Source: Lumbricus terrestris (Eukaryota > Annelida > Clitellata > Crassiclitellata > Lumbricidae). From it: 64,000 nt of DNA. Positions 10,977 through 23,535 of the stretch are shown here, piece after piece. Position 1 is the first letter of the stretch. Each line of letters opens with the position of its first letter. Made by a program: the position numbers and the translations under genes. The notes beneath the pieces were generated by a model. That model saw only the letters and a program-made list of their open reading frames with translations. It had not been told where the DNA came from and made no database searches. Location: the NCBI GenBank assembly GCA_949752735.1, contig OX457036.1, positions 16,259,433 through 16,323,432 of the forward strand, read 5' to 3'.

Positions 10977-11815
10977 TGACAGCGACATTAATTGGCAGCT
11001 TCGACCACTTGCAATCTCACCATGGCATAACTAAAGTTGATGACAAGATCTATGTTCTAAACAGTTCTCCTAATAGAATTGAAGTCTACAAGGATGCGAT
11101 TGACTTCCGTTTCATGGAAAACATCACGCTAAGTGGTTCAAGTGGGGTCTTTGACATAGTGTTCAGCAACGAATCGAGATGTCTCTATTTCATCGACCAA
11201 TATCAGAATTGTATATGGGCGTTGACGACAACCCGTGAACATCGAAAGACCAAATGGTTGACGGGTGTAACTAATCCATACACTATCGGCTTATCGAATG
11301 AAGGTCATTTGCTGGTGTTGCGACAAAGTCAATCATTTCGTCAGGATAGTCTGGAGATATACTCCTTGAATGCAACGTTAATCCGTGGACTCCAATTGCC
11401 ACAAGACGTAAGGAATTCGCAGCATGTCGTTCAGACAACGAATGGAAATTTCATCATCATCCACCAATTGAACAGTTCAACGGCTCACTGGACCAGTGGA
11501 CAAATGTGGGTTATAAGTCAACTGACGAACGATGGACAATTAATCCATAGATTCATTCCCAGGAAACAAGCGAAGGATTTATGGGAGCCTCGGTATCTGT
11601 CCCTAGATTCAGAAAACAATAGATTATTTGTGGGTGATCGTCTAAACCATCGAGTGATTTTATTTGATTCAAGCGTTCTCACTTGGACTCAAGTTCTCCT
11701 ATCCAAAGAGATGAATGAAATCCATTATCCCGGGAGATTGTTTTACGACTCAAGCAAGAAGCATTTATTTGTAGCACAACATTTAGCCAATGTAACTGTA
11801 TTTGAAATAAACTAG
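10977..11815 (+). CDS. Gene 1 exon 2: NHL / six-bladed beta-propeller-like domain
   Basis: The acceptor is attatttctgtttcag at 10976. The phase-1 join with exon 1 restores a codon (g|tg, Val) and keeps one frame to TAG at 11813-11815, adding 279 residues. It shows about six propeller-like units with the NHL pattern of a hydrophobic strand, D/N-x2-N-x-R/C and a second strand: DDKIYVLNSSPNRIEVYK; NESRCLYFIDQYQNCIWAL; NEGHLLVL then LEIYSL; NGNFIIIHQL then GQMWVIS; NNRLFVGDRLNHRVILFD; and KKHLFVAQHLANVTVFEI. Six N-glycosylation sequons fit an extracellular product. NHL and TolB-like propellers usually bind protein or sugar partners; the ligand is unknown. An AATAAA at 11806-11811 overlaps the last codons. 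The frame is intact here, which argues against very old decay. The propeller assignment is from pattern only. Confidence 0.8.
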
Positions 11816-12487
11816 AATTTAAGGTTTTTCTAAACAATGCACCTGGATCTGTTGCTATATTGTAACACTCAAGTTTCGATATTTTTCTCGCAATGTATTT
11901 TTAGAAACTTCAATACGGTACTGCTTTAAATGGAGGCACTGTGTCGAGTAAGATAAGCGATCGAGCGATTGACAAATCAGGACAATGTAGTCATTTGTTT
12001 CAGCAAATGGATCGTTTGTTTGAACAGAATGATGTGTAGTGCAAGCGTTTGCATGATCAAAGTATGTATTGTAATGGCAATAGATAGGCCTATAGTTAAG
12101 ACAAATGTAATATTCGGTTTTTTACACAAGATCAGTATAACATTTGTTTGATAAGAATGATATCCAGCCTGTATAACAATACAGCAATATGCTATTAAGG
12201 CCTAAATGTAGACGACCAATCAATCGATCTTCCTATAATAATAATTACATTGCTTGATCGGTAGTTGATCGCGTGATCAGATTGTAAAGCTGATAGTTTG
12301 TTTAATGCAGATTATGGGATGTGGTCCATTACTAACCAATGCATTACATTGCATTGCATGATATTAAGGTATGCGCCAATAATACCCTCATGCATTGATC
12401 GAAACACCAATACAATTGATTATCGTCTTTTGTGGCAACAAAAAACCGCAGACATACAAACATAACTGTCACATCTGGTGACATTGT
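11816..12487. other. no gene seen (3' flank of gene 1)
   Basis: AT-rich with several GATCGA/TGATCG clusters. I see no coding or element boundary. Confidence 0.5.
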
Positions 12488-12714
12488 GGGGCACGGTGGT
12501 GTAGTGGGTATGTTCGTCGCCTTGTAGCTTGTAGCAGGTTCGAATCCACCTCGAGTTGCCGCGTAGGGACCTTGGACAAGTCCTTCACTCGCAATTGCTC
12601 AGCGCTTCGGCGTGAAATTCCGATGCAGTGTCCGCGTTGTAGTCGGGAGCTCCTCTGAGTAGCGAGCTTGAACTGGCGCCATAGCAAGTGCGCATACAAA
12701 CAAACAAATACATT
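12488..12714 (+). mobile_element. tRNA-derived SINE, copy 2
   Basis: The A-box-like GGTGTAGTGGGTA is at about 12497-12509 and the B box GGTTCGAATCC at 12537-12547. The shared body and a tail of caaacaaacaaata follow. The flanks acatctggtg (about 12472) and acatttggcg (about 12710) look like an imperfect target duplication. This is the most complete copy in the window. Confidence 0.9.
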
Positions 12715-12989
12715 TGGCGTAGGCTATATGGCGTAGGCCTATATGCTGACACCTATCAAAGATGAGAAAAATGATTACTCGACTATCGCCTTTCTTATTC
12801 TACTTTCGACTCCATGAACCATAATATACGAAAGGCTAAATAGGCACTTTTAACTAATCTGCAGGCAACCGCAAAATTGAATATCGTGAAAGATTGCTGA
12901 TTCCGATCGAAATTGGTCGGTATACGAATGTTCCATAATAATGGACAAAACTACAAGGAAGCAATTATGTCAGCAAACTTTTATGAACG

Positions 12990-13950
12990 GATTAAATCAA
13001 TTTTTCAATTGGACGGCTGCCAACGAGAAATAGGTTAAGTCAGCTGAACTGGGTTTGCCAGACATCAGAGGATGGCATCAGGAGAAACCAGTATTTAATT
13101 AACATACACAGCAGTCAATAATATGCAGGAATTATTTTTAAAAATGCTTCCTTATTTCTCCAGGATATGAGATTATATTTCTTAGCGATACGGGATGCCT
13201 CCTCATTTTTTTCGCGAAATGAAGGACCGCTTGACTTCCGTAATCCGGTGGTTCACTTGCGTGTATTAGCTAGGCTACTTCTGGCTTTCTATTGCTTCTC
13301 GAATTCGTAAATGGAAACCAGTGGGAGACGTTCCATCAATGAAAACAATCGATGGCTTCAACAGTTCACGGTAGTCATCTTGCTCTTGAAGTGTTTCCAG
13401 CTGAGCTACTTCAACGATCTCTGAGACAATACACTATTACAAATGGTATTGTATGGTTTTGTGGTTTTATGTCGTCTTCCTATTATAAGCTTAATATACT
13501 ATGTGAATAGAGCAAATTAAAGAGAGCGATGATGTCAGTCGTTCTGCCCAAATGAACGCAGAAGCGATGAGTTTTTCGGGCACAGCTGAAAATACACGTT
13601 AATTTTACCAGCTATAGAATAACATTTCTATAAGTTATTCATTGGTATAGCCTAGTAGGTTCAACGACGATATGACCAAAATGCATGCAAACAGTCGAAG
13701 AGAATAATTCTATTAAGCAAAGTAACAGAGAACAAGACAGGCAAACATACCGACAAATTGGTAGACAAACAGACTAATATTGCAGAAGCAGGCGGTAAAT
13801 TGCATGTCTGCTGTCCAGAATGACAGGCAGATCTATTGACCGATCGACGGACTAACTTGCTGATTGACTGGCTGACATTGCTTGACCGACTTAGAAGTGC
13901 ATAGATACATTGTTCGCTAATAGTAAAATCTTGCAAATTATTTGAATGAC
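12990..13950. repeat. block paralogous to 25.86-28.45 kb (3' flank of genes 1 and 2)
   Basis: By eye it aligns in order with sequence beyond gene 2: 'cagctgagctacttcaac' with 'cggctgaactactccaac', 'actatgtgaatagagca' with 'ttatgtgaattgagca', 'atgaacgcagaagcgatgag' with 'ttgaacggagaagcaatagg', then 'agacaggcaaacatacc' with 'agacaaacagaaaggcgg'. The second copy is interrupted by the hAT element at 26399. Identity is perhaps 65-70 percent. It is noncoding and probably part of the duplicated gene unit. Confidence 0.55.
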
Positions 13951-15490
13951 AAGTAGCGAGTAGGTAATACCGGACCTTGCGTTGTGAATGGTTCCTAAAG
14001 CTAGCAGAGCAGCAGCTAAACCAATGAATTTTTCATGAGACTCTGTTCTTTCGACTGATGAACATTGACCTGCCAATGACGGGTGACTTAACTGGTAGCC
14101 TACTTGTTCCAACCTACAAAATCGTCGCCTGAGAATTAGGCGGATTTAGGCCATCTTATCGTATCTCCACTTTTTCTGAGATGCAGTTTAGGGTTGATTT
14201 GTAGCAGAATTTGCTTATCTTTCTTTAGTTTTTAATTGCTAGTAGACACGACGGGCCGTTTTTAAAGATATTCAACGAAACTTACCTGTCGTACATGTAT
14301 GTCCTGTTTCCAGAAAAAATTGCTGCATCTCCAAGGATCTGCCGGATCTCCAATACCGTGTTCATTTACGGTTTATTGGCTACCAGTTCTTTGTTGTATG
14401 TCTACATGGACAGAGTGCTGTTCATCGAGCATAGGTCAATATAACAGTCAATGCACTGCTCAATTCGTTTTATTATAATGTCGTGTGTCTAGAGAATATA
14501 AACTGCTTTCCTAAAAATTGGTATTATCCTATAGGCCTATCCGCGAATATTTTAACGAACAGTTAACTAATAATCGTGATTTACTTTATTTTATGATTTC
14601 CTGCCTGTGTTCTCAGGAAGATGACGCAAATTATCATTTTACAATTTTTTACAAATTTCTCAAAGACAATTCTAAAAGTTGCTACTTTTAAATGCATTGT
14701 TTACGTCTTACTAGCACGTCTATCCCAGCTGTTGATGTTTTAGTGTGGTGCCTATGCCTGACGTCTATTGACCTGAATTTCTTATGCTTCCGCAAAATTC
14801 CACCAATCCTTCTAACTCGATTATCTCGGAATTCTCAAAAAATGGAGATGCGATAGTTTAAATCATTGTCAGGCGACGATTTATACTTTATAGTATGGGA
14901 TGGCCACGTGCACATTACAACATTATCCTTGTCTTGCTTTTGCTCCAATAGGATACAGGCGCCATTTCCGGGTCCAATGCTGACTTTCCTTTTATGTAAA
15001 GAACTCTCCATCCCTCCTTGCCAGAGTTCTATCAACACTACCCATCTGTTATCAACGCTGCTCGGTTTTATGATTTGCCAATAATTATACAATATCAAAC
15101 AAACCCTGTAAAACTGCTCTTCATTCTTTCTCTGTATTCTTTAGCGCTTTTGTCCTAACTTGCAGAACTACACTGGTTTGTGGAATGACAATTATATTTA
15201 TACTGCTGTTTCCACGGTTGTTTCCTGTCGTCTAATCGTTAAACAGACTGTGTTATAGCCTCTTTCTTGTGTTGCTGCTTTGTATTATAGAAGTTAATTT
15301 GACATTTGACTTTGCTATCATAAGTCTTTTGTATCTTAAATCTTAGAGGATTCAATAATTAGCTGAAACCTTGTGCATCGATTTCCTGTAAGCTGTATAA
15401 AAAGAACCAGTGATTTCCAAAGATTCTGTTGACAAGATACATACCATGCAATATTCAAACATCAATAGCAATGACTATTCGCTATGTCTT
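13951..15490. other. no gene seen
   Basis: Scattered open frames without domain likeness or paired splice sites. I cannot assign anything. Confidence 0.45.
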
Positions 15491-15494
15491 AGTT

Positions 15495-15900
15495 CATTCG
15501 TTCATTCCAAAATTTATATAGCGTCCATTCAATGAGACTACTCAGAGGCGCTCAAAGCCCAGCCAAGGCTAAAAGTCTTTAGCAACTGCATGGTAGAAAG
15601 CAGACAAATTATTCCGTGGCAATAAGCGCAGCGCAAGCGGGAACCCAGTTCAACCCACTCCAAGTGGAGTGGTCAACAATCGAGAAGGCTTAAAGCAGTC
15701 TGACCGAAGAGCTGGCCTGAGATACCAGCAGCTCCCCATTGGCCGTAGAGCGCAAAACTCGACGAGATGCTAAGTAGGAGACAGAGATCAGATAAGTAGG
15801 ACGGACCACAACCAGTGAGACACCGCCAGACAAGACAAGTGTTGCTATTCTGTAAGAGATGTGTTGTGACACTGGAAACCTGTGCAAAATAAGTAAGCAG
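15495..15900. repeat. TATAGCGCC-module repeat
   Basis: Starts 'aatttatatagcgtcc', then 'actactcagaggcgctc' and an AG-rich body ('gagcgcaaaactcgacgag', 'gccagacaagacaag'). The body loosely resembles 36720-36850. The head is the complement of the SINE 3' region. It is probably a 5'- or 3'-truncated copy of an uncharacterised retroposon. Confidence 0.45.
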
Positions 15901-16072
15901 AAACCGGGAAATATTTTGGAAAATGACAAATAAACCGAGCAGCGGAGCGAGGGAACTGGTCAAGACTCCTCATTAAGCCAGATGGCTGACCAGCAAGAAC
16001 CGAGCAGCAATGAACAATTCTGCTGGTGGACAAGGACCACAGGAGCAGTAGCATGGGTTAGGGACGCTAGGG

Positions 16073-17326
16073 CAGAGGTTCTCAACCGGTGTGTCGCGAC
16101 ACTGGTGTGTCGCGAAGCAGTCGGCGGTGTGTCGCGTAAAAATGGTGTGTCGCTGGTGTGTCGCGAAGAATTTGTGTGTCGCGAATTCTCACAGCATGCA
16201 ACCGTCGTTCCTGCGTTACACTGACTTGTGTGTGAGAATATAGCGGGATTTCATTTATCTATTCCATTTTATCGCAATCGGGAGAAGCCATAATGTTTGC
16301 CTTAGAAACTCACATGTAGACCTACTCCCTATGATTGTAGCCTATTCCAACACGACATAGACTACAGACGTTAGCGAGGTCTCCGATTAAAATTTTACCA
16401 AATGCTATAACCTTCGAAAAATAATGTGAAATTTTGTCATAAAGAAAGAGAAATTTGCGATTCTAAAATTGATGGCGCGGAATGGCTGGATGGCTGTTTG
16501 CGTATTTAGAGCGTGACAATCTACCATATAAGGAAGATGGACAAAGTCCAGGAACCAGAAGTCCCAACGGCCCTAGTTTTTAGCTAAAAATTACCTGTAG
16601 GCCCTAGGTCTGCGTTTTCCAGCTTTCCGTTACAATAATTCGACGTTTTGAAGGACGTTTAGTTTCGGTACAAGCTTAGCGTTTATCTACCCTTCTTCTT
16701 CTTTTCGTTCTCTGCCCTTATAATAGGCAGGTTCGAATGATTGACGTCTCCATTATCTACCCTTATCCCATGTTTTTTTTTGCTTTGAGCTATTCGAGTG
16801 ACCTGGACAATGAATTATTTATAATATTTCATGCTCTTTTTTCATCCAAAACAGTTTTTTATAACTCCTATTTGGCCATTTTCATTCGTTCGTCTCGTTT
16901 ACGGGTAAGGACCCAAGCTTAAAGTTTTCAGGCTCATCTGCCTGCAGAGTTGCTACGCAGTTGTAGGCTACGTGTCACACTAACAAAGACTGTGGATCCT
17001 CATCTTACTATGATAGGCTACAAATAAAATCCAGGGGAAAGATCTGTTGTGGTCAAACAATTAAAGCAGAGTCATAAAACGACATATAGCCTAGAATCGT
17101 AAATTTAGATTAGTAGAAATGTTAATTTTAGAATAATTAAAACTAGAAAGCATTCAGTGTCAAAATTTCATTCATTAAATTTGTAACAATTTCAAACGGG
17201 TCATATAGACTTATACCTAATTTAAGTTTGTTAAAAACAATATTCACTTGACGATTGCATGGTGTGCCGCGAAATTTGGTTGCAGGTTTAGGTGTGTCGC
17301 ACGCGAAAAAAGGTTGAGAACCTCTG
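16073..17326. mobile_element. hAT (Charlie-like) element, non-autonomous
   Basis: The ends are CAGAGGTTCTCAACC and GGTTGAGAACCTCTG, with an exact 8-bp duplication cgctaggg at 16065-16072 and 17327-17334. The unit GTGTGTCGCG is iterated about six times inside the left end (16090-16190) and appears as GTGTGCCGCG and GTGTGTCGC near the right end. The 1254 bp have no recognisable transposase. Confidence 0.93.
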
Positions 17327-17334
17327 CGCTAGGG

Positions 17335-18002
17335 TAACACGCAACTGGCGGAGCTGATAGTAATAGCTTCAAGTTGACGTGCTGCAAAAGACAAAGTTCT
17401 GAGTCAAGCGTCACCCAAAGATCACACAGGCTAATGTAAATGGCAAACTTTCAGAACCTAAGATATTACTATCTTCAGCTGAAAAATTGCAAAATTATTT
17501 TTACATTCGTTGAAACAAAGCTAGAAATGCAACATGGAAAAACGAAAAGTTAAAAAATTCATCATCATCATTATCCGTAGGCTCAATGCCCGTAGGAGTC
17601 CGATGGCACTCCCTGTCTGAGTCTGTCTCGTGTCATGCTGCCCAGCTTCAACATGTCCGGTCAGCAGGTCTGCTCCATACCATTAGCATCTTGGAGCAGC
17701 TAGACCACCTTGTCTGATTGAAGAGAATATTGGGAGAGAGGCATGAAGGACAACCTGGGTCAATGCCCGTATGTGTCCCACGCTCTCTCCTCCGACTCTC
17801 TCCACCGGTCTGTCCTGACCGGCTTGTGCATGTCTGCTTCACATCATGACACCTTGAAGCATATGGGTCGCTATGTCACTTGTGTCGTGGTTTTTGCGGA
17901 TTTCAATCGTCTTGATCTTTTACTGCCAGCGTATCGCCACCCATCTGGCAAACCTTCCTCCTTTGTCCGGGCTTAGGACCGGCACAGGGACGTTGTTGGT
18001 TC
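17335..18002. repeat. repeat-like GC-rich stretch, class unknown
   Basis: The part 17565-17990 has a more even base composition than its neighbours and starts with 'catcatcatcattatccgtag'. Its texture recalls a degenerate non-LTR retrotransposon, but no RT motif is readable. The hAT element at 18011 inserted at its end. Confidence 0.3.
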
Positions 18003-18010
18003 CCTGTGGC

Positions 18011-19250
18011 CAGGGCCTCCGACAGGGGGGGGCTACTGGGGCCATTTGGCCCCAGGCCTCACTTGATAAAGGGCCTTGGAATTTCGGAATTACAGAATTA
18101 TTTGTAATAAATAACTACTTAATTCAGTAAATCCCTATTACTTTTCAAGCAATAATTTATTGAAATGGAGAATTTCGGAACTAAGGAATTATTCATTGAA
18201 ATGTAGGGCTATACAAATTCTAATAATTTCGGGTCGAAATCATTGACGTTAAATAATTGCAAACTGTAGACATTTTTCATAAATCTGTTATTAGTTTTAA
18301 AACTGAAAACTTGTCAACACTCAACAGTCTAAACTCTATCGTAACTCGTTACTCGTAGTCGTAAGTCAAACACTCGAACCTAAATAATTTTTAATATGAA
18401 TATATAATCATCCGATACCCTGTGGATAGTGTAGCCTACACATGTAGTACACTATACTATAGCTAAATAGGCCCATACATATTCTTACTTTCTTAGTCTC
18501 TTAGTGCGGTGGCGTAGCCAGGAGTTGGGGTTTGAGGCAGTGTAGAAAATGAATGTGGTGGTGGACGAATTCGAGGGGAATGAGGCCGATGAGGGCACGA
18601 TTAGGGGCTTTGTTTTTAACTTAGGAAATTGATGTTTAATCTATGTTAAAATAGTTTTAACAATATCAGTCAATTTGACAAAATTGACTACGATGTCAAT
18701 TTTATTGAAAACATAGCAAATATTCCCCCCAACTATTAGTGTATTGTATTACATATAAATATTATTTTAACTTAATCTCATAGTCTGCAGAAAGATGAAG
18801 AGATCATTCGAAATTGGACATGAGAAACGAAAGAAATTGGCTCGACAAAAGGAAGCTGCTTCAGCAAGCCGAAAATTTCAAATTTCTTTGCACATCCTGA
18901 TAATAGCAATATATAGGCTCAGCCAGACAGAAGATCTTCGAGAAATAAATATAGGACTTATCACAAACAGAAAGTGACCTTCAAGAGACTTTAATGACTG
19001 TAACAAACGTGACTGATACAGAATGGAGTTTTGAACCAAGAAAATGTAATTGTACAGCATTTAACAATTGATAATGTAGGCCTATCAGATAATTCAAATA
19101 ATTTTATTTTAAATCCTTCAAATATAATGAGACATGTTCACATTGAAGCAGGATCTCATAGCGATTCAGAATTTCGACGTAGATTATTGAATGAGAAGGC
19201 CTTGAAAATTAGTTGTGACCCTGGGCCTCCAAATCCTGTCCGAGGCCCTG
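18011..19250. mobile_element. hAT element with transposase remnant
   Basis: The left end CAGGGCCTCCGACAGG pairs with the complement of CAGGGCCTCGGACAGG at the right end. An exact 8-bp duplication cctgtggc lies at 18003-18010 and 19251-19258. A + strand fragment at 18795-18880 encodes KRKKLARQKEAASASRKFQ, like the basic stretch before the zinc finger of ZMYM1-type hAT transposases. The rest is eroded. The total of 1240 bp is too short for an intact enzyme. Confidence 0.88.
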
Positions 19251-19258
19251 CCTGTGGC

Positions 19259-20319
19259 AGAGGATGGATGCAGTTTAACGTCGTGCCCAGAACCAACGTC
19301 GTGCCCAAAAATTGGAATAAGTTAATTATGCATGTACGTTTGGCATGTAGACCTAGCCTACTTAAGTGTTTATTTATGCATTGTATGCATTGTGCAACCT
19401 ATAATTATACAAAGAGAGGGAGATGAAAAAGAGAGGATGACAGATAAATTTAGAAAAAAGGATAGGTCTAATTGGAAAGAGTCGTGCGAACATGTTGGCG
19501 GCGGTAAACAGTCGTTATCCAAAACTATAGTTTTCTCTTTTACACATAATTTCGATTCCTGAACTAGTTATTGCAATTTTGGTTTCCAGTTGACTATCAT
19601 GACTTTGTGCTACATATTGAACCACTGTATTTGTCCTAATGCCTACATAATTATATACATAATGCGTTAATTGTGACTTTAATAATCTTATTTGGGTAGG
19701 CGTAGCCTAAACCCTATTGCTGTTTCCTGTTTAAAAGTACCCTACTTGTTTCAAAATAATTTTCTGCAAGCGCAATTTTTATCCTTATACATGTACTTCC
19801 GCATTTTAATTTTCTGCCAATGAGCCTAGAACCCTGTCCGTTTTAAATACTGAATGTAATTAGGCCTACGGCCATTATTTCAAATGTTCGGACTTCAAAT
19901 TAGACTTTAGTTAGCCAACTCTGGTGCCCTACATGTTTGAACTCATTCATGGGCGGAGCATGCCATGACACGTGATGATAGCGACACCCTTTACGTTAAT
20001 ACCAGCCATCAAAATGTAGTTACGTTTAGCGCTAATATTAACCAGTTTTGGCCAAGTTCAAAACATGTCACGACACGTGATAATCATGACTCCCATGAAG
20101 TAGCCTAATTACGAAACATTAAATTCTAAGTTTTGCCATAATATTATTATTTGATGACGCTCTTTTGCTTGATTCGGTTAAACCACGTTGTATGAATCAA
20201 AGCAAATGATACAACAGTTCACCTGTAAGGCCTGGACAAATAGGTTACATGTATATTAAGAACGTTGGAATTAGGAAATTAAAGACATTTTCCTGCGTTA
20301 CAAAATCGACAGGAAGCGA
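19259..20319. other. no gene seen (5' flank of gene 2)
   Basis: It begins with two copies of 'aacgtcgtgccca' (19278-19310). The rest is AT-rich unique sequence with several TAGGCCTA palindromes. Confidence 0.5.
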
Positions 20320-20329
20320 TATATAAAAG
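20320..20329 (+). promoter_or_regulatory. candidate TATA box of gene 2
   Basis: TATATAAAAG lies 30-39 bp before the ATG at 20359, which would give a very short leader. A similar TATAAAAG followed by TTGAAA is present at 38273 before gene 3, but only 10 bp from its ATG. The element is therefore conserved, while its role as a TATA box is uncertain. Confidence 0.35.
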
Positions 20330-20358
20330 AATTGAAACACAATCATAATTGTATCGTC

Positions 20359-20629
20359 ATGGTCGGAGTAAAAAACGTTGTTTCCGTTATTGCTTTGTTG
20401 TCCATCTTCCTGCAAATTAGAATCAAATGTCAGCCGACTATCGACTCCTCTTCTGATGATGACCCCTGTTCGCAGTTGGAAAAGGACTTGGAACTCCAGA
20501 CAGTAGAAATCATGCGTCTGCGAAGTGTATTGGAAAGTGAACGGCAGGCGATAAAGATGGAAAGTGAACGGCAGACGATGAATACTCCGAAAAGTGAGCA
20601 AACCGGCAGAGGTGACGAGTCACTGCCAG
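20359..20629 (+). CDS. Gene 2 exon 1: signal peptide and short coiled coil
   Basis: ATG at 20359; an upstream in-frame TTG at 20332 is not a likely start. The leader NVVSVIALLSIFLQI is followed by CQPT, an Asp/Ser-rich run with one cysteine (DDDPC) and a short amphipathic stretch (LELQTVEIMRLRSVLESE, then two ESERQ units). It lacks the 28-residue repeats of genes 1 and 3. The exon ends with 'ctgccag' before a GT at 20630, phase 1, as in both paralogues. Leader, QPT, cysteine and donor phase show common descent with genes 1 and 3. The protein is predicted to be secreted and to oligomerise weakly. Confidence 0.75.
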
Positions 20630-21056
20630 GTAATATTTACATGTATGTCGTCTACATTGTAAAGTGGAATTGAGCCAGAGTTAATAACTGGGACAGAGTA
20701 CAATATATGTGGTAGACCAACTAATCTTTTTTCAATAACCCCCGCCTCCCCGGCATAAACTAATCTAGTCGACCATTAACTTACTAGGAAAATTGTCTCG
20801 GTCAATTAACCTCATGGTCAATAACTGCAGAGGAACAACTTCAGCGCAAATTTTGATCAATGACTCCCATTAGGCCTATCTTTTTTATATTGAGCATTGA
20901 GCTTGCATTCTACTTTGTACAAGACACAGTTTTACATAAATTCTTATTTTCGTGAACTTAATTACATGCTCACTGCAGTGTCATTTGCTGTTAGTGTTTA
21001 CAGTGGTTTTTGCTATTGATTTTTTGTCCAGTAAATTTTTGGTTCTTGTTTTACAG

Positions 21057-21187
21057 AAATAAGATGTGACCGATTTTATTACTACGACACAACTGTCTAT
21101 GGGTGTTATCCTTGTGAAGACATAATTATGCACTCGCCAGGTCACAGAAATCGAATGCCAGATTCACTGCTCCGGTTGTTTTGCTGA
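21057..21187 (+). CDS. Gene 2 exon 2: small Cys-rich TNF-receptor/BCMA-like module, possibly frameshifted
   Basis: The acceptor is 'ttcttgttttacag' ending at 21056. Joining in phase 1 gives E-I-R-C and then a 43-residue tail to TGA at 21185-21187, 133 residues in all. The start CDRFYYYDTTVYGCYPC has the C-x(n)-Y-x-D-x(n)-C-x2-C spacing of a TNF-receptor cysteine-rich module, close in form to BCMA/TACI. After 'cgaa' near 21155 the in-frame sequence has only one more cysteine. The neighbouring frame gives three closely spaced cysteines, as expected for the second half of such a module. A one-base indel is therefore likely; otherwise this is a shortened module. Both are inferences from pattern. 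Confidence 0.55.
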
Positions 21188-23527
21188 AGTAACTCGTATA
21201 ACTAGAGTCTAGCTTTTTTCAGTAGGCCCTAAAAATCAATAATTGTATTACAGTTCGTGTTGTGACGTATTTACTGATCGCAAACAACTACGGTACTGAA
21301 AGTAGCCTACCTAAAAACCATGTGGTATTTGTCCACGCTTTAAGTCAACTTAGCGGAACGACACCTTTACCTTTCGATTAAATTTCCTTTATTGACTACC
21401 AGTTGGCACAGATCTTGTTATTTCTCAAAAGCACGCTTCAAATTCATGTGAAATCTAGAACACTAATCCACAATTGTTGCTTGAAAACCTACTGAATAGA
21501 AGTTTTTAAGCGGCTGAGTGTTCCCAAGCTTTGCATTCTGGCCTCATCTCTTACCTAACCCATTTCCACGTTTTATAAGCTTTTGGTCTGTGTGTTTTTC
21601 ACATTTTCAGTACATTGTCTTATGCCTTACACATGTAGGCTACCTATGAAACCCCGTTGCCTTTTTACGCTTTGGGGATTAGCCTTTGAACTTTGTCTTT
21701 TAGGTCCACCTTTTAAACCTCACCCATTTGACCATTACCTTTATGTTTGTCTTTCCTTTCAGCGTATCTTGATTGGAAGAGAATCAATTCGCGACACCCG
21801 ACAAGTAGCCGGACATCCATCATCATCTACGACTACGAGTGAGCAGTTGCTCGGTGACAACGCCATCGCTTGTGCATGCAAGACCTATCATTTGTCATCG
21901 CTCCGCTCTATCATCGAACCTTGGTCTAGAATTTTTTTTATTGTAATTGTAGTTATGAACTGACATTTCAAAGAAAGCGTATCAGTGATGCTCCCGACCC
22001 GAGCCAGTGAAATTGCTGCCAAATAATACAGACATCTGGCGCTTGTGGAACTGTGGAAAGGACAAAGTAATGTCGCTATATTATGGATATAGGCTACTAT
22101 GCACATACAGGCCTACACACATAGGGCCTATATAGTAAAATTACATCTATGCATGGATGCAATCCTAGTTGTAATCGTATTCATGAATTTATATAGCGCC
22201 ACCTATATGGAGACTCTTCTCCTGACCTGATAGCACCAAAACCACAATAAAAGTTTTTTAGACGCCTCTAGAAAATGGCAGAGAAAGACCAAGAACTTCG
22301 TTACAGTGACTGCTATAGGTAACGTATCCCAGAAAGATGGACCGACAATAGCGAAACTTTTATGCAGCTCTTTAGAAGAATAAATGTAGGCCTGTGTTTG
22401 TTGCATGAAAACCGATAGAAATACAGATACAGATAGTAATATATACCGATGAAAACTCCGAACACAGCACTATCATCTGACTGACGACAGGAGTTGATTG
22501 GTTGGTTCGCAATGTATTCGTGGACCCCGTTTGTAGTCTAAACGGGTGATCAATTACAGGACATGCCAACTTGGAAATCTAGTTGCTGAGTTTGTCACAC
22601 TGCAACACTGGCGATTCTTCAGGTTTACTGTGCATCCTTTGCTAACTGATGCAATATTTTCGTTGAAAATGACATTTAACATCTTATAGGCCTACGCAGA
22701 GATCACCCATCGCCTTTTTATGAGCGCTATAGAAATGTCCAATTACATCACATAATACATATTAGGCTATATCCTGCAACCTTACATGTAGCCTATATCT
22801 ATAATTCTATATGTATCGAAAGAGAAATTGATTCATATCTACAGGCATACCGTAGTTATGAATACGATTACAAATGTGTTATGTTTCATTACTTTACTCT
22901 GCACTATAATTTTATATTCTAGCGTCATTACAATACTATAAATGTCAATTTCGCTCTCTTTCCTACCCCTTTTCGTCATAATAATTATCATGTCCCTATC
23001 CTCTTGCAACTGTCCAATTCATTATATTCCTTCTTCATCACTTGTCCATCTATCTATTCATCGCCCTCTATCTAAGTAGGCCTAAGTACAAAAATTACTC
23101 TATGATCTGCGTGGTGACGCTAGGTGTAATATAGGGTCGTTCGCAATAACTAATAATTGTAGTCTAATAGATCGATTTGCTTTCGTCAATCCAACTTATA
23201 AGCTTATTCGACTACTGTGTGACAGCTACATGTAAAACCCATGCAATTACGACTAAATATGTAGAGCGCTAAAGCGATAGATTACCAATAATACCATTCA
23301 CATGGTCGTATGTCCAGTCTGCTTCTCGTTCCACTCTCAATAAGTTGCACATTCTCAAAATTCATCTTTGTGCGTTTGAAACAGATATTTTATTCGATGC
23401 ACCCGACACACTGGCGAAGCTCTCAACGGCCGATGGAGCATGAAAGACAGAGATACCAATGTTGATCTCACAATCGCAAAATGGTTCCCTCAACCCTTGA
23501 ACTCAAATGAAGTTTAAAGTCACTGTA
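21188..23527. other. no further gene identified (3' side of gene 2)
   Basis: A possible exon follows 'tttcctttcag' at about 21762 with a 60-codon open frame, but it has no recognised domain and gene 2 already stops at 21187. A TATAGCGCC module is at about 22188-22240. The rest is AT-rich with frequent TAGGCCTA. Confidence 0.4.
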
Positions 23528-23535
23528 CTAAGCGA

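Noticed and set aside
21762..21963. Open frame after tttcctttcag downstream of gene 2
   Set aside because: Gene 2 already ends at 21187 and the frame has no family likeness; an extra 3' exon cannot be shown.
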